64,000 nucleotides of DNA from assembly GCA_020025275.1 (NCBI GenBank), contig JAHHSI010000008.1:1-64000 (forward strand), read 5' to 3'. Under the pieces are notes generated by a model, which saw only the letters and a program-made list of their open reading frames with translations, was not told the DNA's origin and did not search any database. Every line of letters begins with the position of its first letter. Within the stretch, counting starts at the first letter, position 1. A program made the translations under genes and the position numbers. This DNA is from Oscillospiraceae bacterium. Its GTDB lineage: Bacteria > Bacillota > Clostridia > Oscillospirales > Oscillospiraceae. This document shows positions 59,195 through 64,000 of the stretch, piece by piece.

Positions 59195-59470
59195 TCAAAG
59201 CAGGCAGACCACCAACCACACCAGGCCCACCGCCACACTGCCCACCAATGCCGCCAGCCATGGTGACAGCGACATCTTTCGATGCGGTGCTGCTCCGTGG
59301 GTCCGGGCATAGTTCTTGGCGATACGTACTGCCTGCTCGACGACCTGCTCTGCCGCCACGCTGTCCCCCTCGGAAAGTGCGTCCTTTCGTAGGATGAAGA
59401 TTGCCTGTTCAAAGATATGGGGATCCGGAGAATCCACCACGATGACCTGCCGGGAAATGCCTTTAACCAA
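59195..59470 (-). CDS. Small tail-anchored protein of unknown function (91 aa)
   Basis: The TTG start at 59470 follows GGAGG by 9 bases, and the product begins MVKGISRQVIVVDSPDPHIF. The first 65 residues look soluble, with FEQAIFILRKDALSEGD; the last 22 are a hydrophobic helix (WLAALVGSVAVGLVWLVVCLL) that should anchor it in the membrane. No catalytic motif. It follows spoIIE by 77 bases and may be co-transcribed, which hints at a sporulation link, but this is inference. Confidence 0.8.
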   Translation of the reverse strand: MVKGISRQVIVVDSPDPHIFEQAIFILRKDALSEGDSVAAEQVVEQAVRIAKNYARTHGAAPHRKMSLSPWLAALVGSVAVGLVWLVVCLL

Positions 59471-59547
59471 GAAATACGCCCTCCTCCTGCCGTTTGATAT
59501 ATCCAGTATGACCCCGGCATGGGGAAGTTATACGCCGAGCGGCAATT

Positions 59548-61602
59548 TCAGACGCCGGTCTTTCCCAGTCCCTCCGGCGGCGGCAGCTGCACCACCAGAA
59601 CGGCACAGTCATCCTCCAGGCCCTTGCGGCTGCGGGATTCAGAGAGGATCAGCCGTGTCAGCTCCGAGGCGTCATCGCCGTTCCATCCGACCAGAAGATT
59701 CAGCAGCCATTCATCATTACTCTCATCGGCAATGCCGTCGCTGACCATCACAAAATAACTCCCGCCAGTCAGGGACAGCCGTGTCTGCTCTGGCGGACGA
59801 TCCCCCTGCTGCAGCCCCGCCGGCAGACTGGCCGCCGTAAAGCGGCTGACTGTCCCACGGCGTTTGAGATAGGACGGCGCTGCACCGTACTTATAGAGGA
59901 CGGCATTGCCGCTGCATCTCTGTAATTCCAACAGGTCCACCGTGGTGAAGCCGCCGCCGTCCTCTCCCCGCAGCGCCAGCGCCGCATTCAATGTTTTCAG
60001 CGCCGGAGCCGGTTCGATCCCCGCCTCCAGAAACTGCCGGACCAGACGCACCGTCATAGCCGCCTCCCGGTGCGCCCCCTCGCCGCTGCCCATCCCGTCG
60101 GACAACAGAAGATAGAGGGTCCCGCCCACCTCAAAGGCATCCAGCTGATCGCCGCAGACCTGCTGACCGTCCTTGGGCCGAAGGGCCGATCCGATCCGAT
60201 AGCCCAGCGGCGGACGGGCCATGACCTCCACGGCTTCGGCGGCAGCCGCTCCGGAGAGCATCTCACCCATCTGGGCGTATTGCTGGCGGGCAACCCGCCG
60301 CGTCTCCTGCAGGCGCCGCCGATACTGTTGTCGCTGCAAAAAGGCCCGCAGCTCGCCGTTGACGGCAAGCAAAAAGGCCGGAAAATGGACACAGCGGGAT
60401 GTAAAGTAGGCCGGAAAATCCTTCGCCTGTGCCTCTCCCTGCCGCAGCATCTGGGGACAGGCATCGTTGAAGGCATTATAGGTCTCATTATACTGCTCCT
60501 GCCAGCAGCGGCCGCTTAAAACACAGCTGCGGCACACCTGCTCGGCCGCCCGGTCAAAGATGATCGAGGGATTTTCCGGCACCATCGGCTCGGTGCCCCG
60601 AAAAAAACTGTCATAGAGATCCCGGAAGGCCGCCGCCGACTTCTCCCAGCAATTCTTCTCCCGCACCGCCGCTTTCTCCGCCTTAGGCGTTTCCAAGCGC
60701 CGGCCCGCCATTCTGCGGGGGAGTACCATATGCAATGCCATACCAAAAAGCGCCTCCCATAGAAAGGATAGCGGCCACTCTGCACCAAAGAGGAACGGCG
60801 TCAGGACCGCACTCACACCAAACCCCAGCGATGCCAGCAAGCGCCGCCTCGGAAACAGGGCCGCTAATGCGCAGCCCCCCGTACACAAGACCGTATATAT
60901 GGGCTGGGGGTGGAGCCAAGCCAGATCCGCCGCCAAGCCTGCACACAATCCCAGCACGGCCCCCTGTGCCGGGGTCACGCCATCGATGCAGCTCAGCAGC
61001 ACCGCCCCCAGAAGGGCACGGCCCAGTGAAAAATCCTGCCGGGTGGTGACCCCCATCAGCGATAATGCCAGTGCACCGCCCAACAAAACCGCCATCTCCC
61101 GCCGCAGCTCCGGCCGCTTCTCCACCCGGCGGATCCCCTGCCGCCACAGGCGAACCAACTCCGGCCACCGCTCCATCAAATAAAGGCTCATCCCCATCTG
61201 CAGGGCCAAGGCTACCAGAAACGCCGCCGTATGAAAAAGAGTGCGGTGATAGAGATAGACGGCCTGCACCAACGCCGTCATAGCGGCGCTCAGTCCGGGG
61301 CGGAACAGCGGCCGACGTTCGTACTTGGTATCGCAAACGCAGAGACTGCCCGACACGATCAGCGCAGCGGCGGCCAGATGCCGCAGCCCCGGCTGAAAAT
61401 CCAGAAACAGCCACGCTCCGGCTGCATCCCCCAAAAGGCAGAAAAATGCAGGGGCCCCGGCCCCGGCCGCCGCTGTCAGTGCCAGTGAGAAGGGCGCATA
61501 GCTGTCCCCCAGCCGCGCCGCCGTCAGCAAACAGCAAAGCAGCAGTAGCCCCAGCCACCCCAGCAGCCGTTTCGGTGGCGGGAAATGCAATGGACGTTTC
61601 AT
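59548..61602 (-). CDS. spoIIE: Stage II sporulation protein E (SpoIIE) serine phosphatase
   Basis: Dephosphorylates SpoIIAA to release sigma-F in the forespore. The 684-residue protein has an N-terminal region with about ten hydrophobic helices (residues about 10-300), a Cys-containing middle region (CRSCVLSGRCW) and a PP2C phosphatase domain (about 460-680) with VCGDQLDAFEVGG, LSDGMGSGEGAHREA and VMVSDGIADES. Start at 61602 (MKRPLHFPPPKRL) after AAGGAGGG; the 61-residue extension upstream lacks support. A little shorter than the Bacillus protein (about 830). Confidence 0.94.
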   Translation of the reverse strand: MKRPLHFPPPKRLLGWLGLLLLCCLLTAARLGDSYAPFSLALTAAAGAGAPAFFCLLGDAAGAWLFLDFQPGLRHLAAAALIVSGSLCVCDTKYERRPLFRPGLSAAMTALVQAVYLYHRTLFHTAAFLVALALQMGMSLYLMERWPELVRLWRQGIRRVEKRPELRREMAVLLGGALALSLMGVTTRQDFSLGRALLGAVLLSCIDGVTPAQGAVLGLCAGLAADLAWLHPQPIYTVLCTGGCALAALFPRRRLLASLGFGVSAVLTPFLFGAEWPLSFLWEALFGMALHMVLPRRMAGRRLETPKAEKAAVREKNCWEKSAAAFRDLYDSFFRGTEPMVPENPSIIFDRAAEQVCRSCVLSGRCWQEQYNETYNAFNDACPQMLRQGEAQAKDFPAYFTSRCVHFPAFLLAVNGELRAFLQRQQYRRRLQETRRVARQQYAQMGEMLSGAAAAEAVEVMARPPLGYRIGSALRPKDGQQVCGDQLDAFEVGGTLYLLLSDGMGSGEGAHREAAMTVRLVRQFLEAGIEPAPALKTLNAALALRGEDGGGFTTVDLLELQRCSGNAVLYKYGAAPSYLKRRGTVSRFTAASLPAGLQQGDRPPEQTRLSLTGGSYFVMVSDGIADESNDEWLLNLLVGWNGDDASELTRLILSESRSRKGLEDDCAVLVVQLPPPEGLGKTGV

Positions 61603-61874
61603 GGACAAGCCCTCCTTTTTCCGCCATTGTACCGTCCGCACGCAAAAAAAGCCGTCGGGAAATGGCAGTGCCGAAAAAAAAGAACCGTCTCGCTCTCTTG
61701 CGTCTTGGGCCAAGCCGGACCATGGGCAGTGCGTCTCTTCTGCCGTCACACGGGAAAACCGCCCCCGTTTGTTTCGGATGCACAAACGGGGGCGGTTCTT
61801 CGGGCCGCAATCATTTTCATCCGGAGAGAGCCGCCTGCCGCCGAAGGCTCCGCGGCCCGAAGGAATTCCAAACG
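61603..61874. other. Hairpin-rich spacer between ribF and spoIIE
   Basis: No gene found. Two large inverted repeats are visible: ACCGCCCCCGTTTGT/ACAAACGGGGGCGGT (15-base perfect stem, about 61758-61796) and CTTCGGGCCGC/GCGGCCCGAAG (about 61798-61864) enclosing GAGCC/GGCTC. A TACAAT box (61631-61626, minus) is the only promoter-like element for spoIIE; no clear -35 or Spo0A box was found. Confidence 0.6.
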
Positions 61875-61913
61875 AAAAAAACGTACGGACCTCTTCTCCG
61901 GTCCGTACGTTTT
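61875..61913 (-). terminator. Terminator after ribF
   Basis: Minus-strand stem AAAACGTACGGACC/GGTCCGTACGTTTT followed by more T, directly after the ribF stop. Confidence 0.9.
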
Positions 61914-61914
61914 C

Positions 61915-62832
61915 TCACTGCCCGGCCTGCTCGGCAAAATAGGCGCGGGCGGTGGCAATATCCTGATGGATCTGTTCTTTCAGCGCCTGTGCAGAGGAAA
62001 AGCGGATCTCTCCGCGCAGACGGCGGTAGAACTCCAGACGCAGCTTGGCGCCATAGAGATCTCCGGTGAAGTCCAGCAAAAAGGTCTCCACCGTCACCTG
62101 TCCGCTGTCGCTGACCGTGGGGCGGACCCCCACGTTGGTGACCCCGGCACAGCTGCGGCCGTCCGGCAGGAAAACTCTCGTGATATACACGCCGTGGGCC
62201 GGCACCAACACCTGCCGGGGCACGGTGAGATTGACGGTCGGGATGCCGATGGTGCGGCCGAAATGCTGGCCCTGACAAACGATCTGGCTCAGGCAGTGGC
62301 GGTGGCCCAAAAATTCGGCAGCCCGCTCCATATCCCCGGCTTCCACCAGTGTGCGGATATAGGTGGAACTGATGGTGACGCCCTCACACTCTACCTTGGG
62401 AATGATGTCACAGCCCAGCCCCAGCTCCCGGCATTTTTCCACCAACAGCTCCGGCGTTCCCTGATTCTTATAGCCAAAGTGGTGGTCATGGCCCGCCACC
62501 AGATGGACGGCCCCGTGATCGCGCACCAAAATATCCGTGACAAAATCCTGCCACGAGCAATGGCGCATTTCATCGTCAAACGGGGCGAAAATCACCTCGT
62601 CAATGCCATAGAGCCGCTGGATCAGCTCCCGGCGATCGTCCGTGGAATTGAGCAGCGTCACCGGTTTCCCCGTGACTACCTCCTTGGGCGGACGATCAAA
62701 GGTAAAAACGACGCTGCGGGCCTTGCGTTCCTGCGCACGCTGTGCGGCACAGCGCAGCAGGGCCCCGTGTCCCCGGTGTACGCCATCAAAAAAGCCCAGC
62801 GCAATGACAGTTGGTTGTTTCAATTCTCTCAC
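61915..62832 (-). CDS. ribF: Bifunctional riboflavin kinase/FAD synthetase
   Basis: Makes FMN from riboflavin and FAD from FMN. The 305-residue protein has the N-terminal nucleotidyltransferase (ALGFFDGVHRGHGALL, ISSTYIR near its end) and the C-terminal riboflavin kinase (IGIPTVNL, HGVYITRV, NVGVRPTV, FLLDFTGDLYG). The start is probably the GTG at 62832, overlapping the truB stop by four bases (GTGA); a TTG at 62823 is possible. Last gene of nrnA-truB-ribF, the usual Firmicutes order. FMN made here is the ligand of the riboswitch at 50737. Confidence 0.94.
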   Translation of the reverse strand: MRELKQPTVIALGFFDGVHRGHGALLRCAAQRAQERKARSVVFTFDRPPKEVVTGKPVTLLNSTDDRRELIQRLYGIDEVIFAPFDDEMRHCSWQDFVTDILVRDHGAVHLVAGHDHHFGYKNQGTPELLVEKCRELGLGCDIIPKVECEGVTISSTYIRTLVEAGDMERAAEFLGHRHCLSQIVCQGQHFGRTIGIPTVNLTVPRQVLVPAHGVYITRVFLPDGRSCAGVTNVGVRPTVSDSGQVTVETFLLDFTGDLYGAKLRLEFYRRLRGEIRFSSAQALKEQIHQDIATARAYFAEQAGQ

Positions 62833-63698
62833 GCTCCGAAAAAGTTTTTGAGGGCGGTCATGGTTCCGCTCTCCAGACGGCTCAGGCACAAGAAGGTCCC
62901 GTCCCGTCCGTAGACCCGATAGGTCCCGTCCGTCAGCGGCTCATGCACGGTGAAGGCGTTGCCGTTGCGGCACAGTTTTTCCACCTTCTCATGGCCGATG
63001 GTATAGGCCGGGCAATCCGCAAACAGACTGTCCACCGGGCGAAGAAGGGCTTCTCCCTCGGCCTGCACCGTCTCCAGCGTCACGCTCTCGGCCAGTGTAA
63101 ATCCGGCGGCCATGGTACGCCGCAGGGCGCTCATACAGCCGCCGCAGCCCAGCGCCGCACCGATGTCATGGCACAGCGTCCGCACATAGGTGCCCTTGGA
63201 GCAGAGGATCCGCAGCCGGTAGTCCCCCGTCTCGTCCTGCCCCAGAAGCTCCAATGCTTCAATGGTGACCGGACGGCTCTTGCGCTCCACCTCCTGCCCC
63301 TTCCGGGCCAGCTCATAGAGTTTTTTACCGCCCACTTTGATGGCGGAGTACATGGGCGGGATCTGCTGCAGTTCCCCGGTAAACCGGGGCAGGACTGCGG
63401 CAACCTCCTCTGCCGTGACCTGTACGGGCCGCTCCTCCAACACCTCGCCGGAGGTGTCCTGCGTATTGGTCACAAGACCCAAGCGAAGAGAGGCCACATA
63501 TTCCTTCTTGCCGTTTTCGGCAAAGCTGACGGCCCGGGTGGCCTGTCCCACAAAAACCGGCAGCACTCCGGTGGCCATGGGGTCCAAGGTCCCGGCATGG
63601 CCTACTTTCTTCGTTTTCAATATGCCCCGCAGCTTGGCGCACACATCCATGCTGGTCCAGCCGGCGGGCTTATCCATAATGATGATTCCGTTGGCCAT
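62829..63698 (-). CDS. truB: tRNA pseudouridine-55 synthase
   Basis: Converts U55 to pseudouridine in the tRNA T-loop. The 289-residue protein starts MANGIIIMDKPAGWTSMDVC; the catalytic Asp lies in KVGHAGTLDPMATGVLPV. RIPPMYSAIKVGGKKLYELAR (read as QQIPPMYSAIKV) and a C-terminal PUA-like region are present. It lies 9 bases after nrnA and overlaps ribF by four bases. Confidence 0.96.
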   Translation of the reverse strand: MANGIIIMDKPAGWTSMDVCAKLRGILKTKKVGHAGTLDPMATGVLPVFVGQATRAVSFAENGKKEYVASLRLGLVTNTQDTSGEVLEERPVQVTAEEVAAVLPRFTGELQQIPPMYSAIKVGGKKLYELARKGQEVERKSRPVTIEALELLGQDETGDYRLRILCSKGTYVRTLCHDIGAALGCGGCMSALRRTMAAGFTLAESVTLETVQAEGEALLRPVDSLFADCPAYTIGHEKVEKLCRNGNAFTVHEPLTDGTYRVYGRDGTFLCLSRLESGTMTALKNFFGA

Positions 63699-63707
63699 AT
63701 CCGCTCC

Positions 63708-64000
63708 TTATTGCGAAACCACCGTCTCCACCGCATGGAGCACGGCCTGTTTTACCTCATCCAGACTTCCCTCCGCCGTGGCACCGGCTGCGGCCTGATG
63801 GCCGCCGCCGCCCAGTCGGCGGCACACCTCACTGGCGTTGACACGAGGCCCGGAGCGCACAGAGATCTTCACCTTGCCGGAGGGCAGCTCCCGCAGCGTA
63901 ATGCCGCAGTCTACGCCCTCCACCTGCGGTGCCAGCGCACTCAGCTCCTCAATGTCCGTCTGGGTGGCCTGCATCTCCCGGCACAGCGCCTGCGGGATCT
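63708..64000 (-). CDS. nrnA: DHH-family oligoribonuclease/PAP phosphatase NrnA (C-terminal part)
   Basis: About 97 residues of the C-terminus are visible; the frame stays open to base 64000, so the start lies outside. The DHHA1 motif GGGGHQAAAGAT and the segment VRSGPRVNASEVCRRL are typical of NrnA, which degrades nano-RNA and 3'-phosphoadenosine phosphate. It precedes truB and ribF in the common rbfA-nrnA-truB-ribF order. Confidence 0.9.
   Translation of the reverse strand, partial: IPQALCREMQATQTDIEELSALAPQVEGVDCGITLRELPSGKVKISVRSGPRVNASEVCRRLGGGGHQAAAGATAEGSLDEVKQAVLHAVETVVSQ

Overview
The window looks like a chromosomal segment of a spore-forming, GC-rich member of the Clostridia, probably Oscillospiraceae (relatives of Oscillibacter, Dysosmobacter or Flavonifractor). 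This is inferred from Firmicutes-type gene order (S10 cluster; yqfC-yqfD-phoH-ybeY-era-yqzL-recO; nrnA-truB-ribF; rpsF-ssb-rpsR), from sporulation genes (spmA, spmB, yqfC, yqfD, a ylbJ-type gene, spoIIE) and from low-GC-Firmicutes families (ribonuclease Y, YmdB, MutS2, QueT, RibU). No phage, insertion sequence, CRISPR array, tRNA or rRNA gene is visible. Most of the window is conserved housekeeping DNA.

Layout. 1-5063: S10 ribosomal protein operon (minus strand, cut at rplP) with its own promoter and long leader. 5251-16476 (minus): proS, an ymdB-ybaK-exonuclease-asparaginase group, rny, a large unknown membrane protein and clpC. 16648-20113 (mostly plus): ferredoxin, a tRNA methyltransferase, rsmI, an AbrB-type regulator (minus) and spmAB. 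20216-23280 (minus): murI-DUF1934-argS. 23338-33667: a mix with thyA-folA, recG, an L,D-transpeptidase, and uvrC coupled to a truncated pyruvate-kinase-like gene. 33740-42757 (minus): a lipoprotein, HPr, then mutS2-recO-yqzL-era-ybeY-phoH-yqfD-yqfC behind a candidate sigma-E promoter. 42835-43734 (plus): a ylbJ-type gene. 43929-50618 (minus): nucleoside uptake ABC transporter plus deoD and deoC. 50685-52858 (plus): FMN riboswitch, ribU, a flavin-binding protein and a small alarmone synthetase. 52882-53441 (plus): dCMP deaminase. 53442-54928: a 1.5-kb gene-free spacer with repeats. 54929-64000 (minus): rpsF-ssb-rpsR, queT with a structured leader, dusB-ECF sigma-anti-sigma, spoIIE, and ribF-truB-nrnA (cut).

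How it fits together: nucleosides imported by the BMP/ABC system can be split by DeoD and the deoxyribose phosphate used by DeoC, while dCMP deaminase, ThyA and FolA form a thymidylate route. RibU, RibF and the FMN riboswitch handle flavins. Type-3 ProRS lacks an editing insertion, and a free-standing YbaK-type deacylase lies nearby. All ribosomal operons point left, which suggests the replication fork crosses the window from right to left.

Most worth a second look: the queT leader (possible preQ1-class riboswitch), the FMN-riboswitch operon that includes an alarmone synthetase, the pyruvate-kinase-like gene overlapping uvrC, the structured spacer inside the S10 operon, and the repeat-bearing 1.5-kb spacer. 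I did not find a clearly new multi-gene defence or metabolic system. Small genes identified directly from the sequence are a 57-residue ferredoxin and a 30-residue YqzL. Many starts were moved inward to the codon with a proper Shine-Dalgarno sequence.
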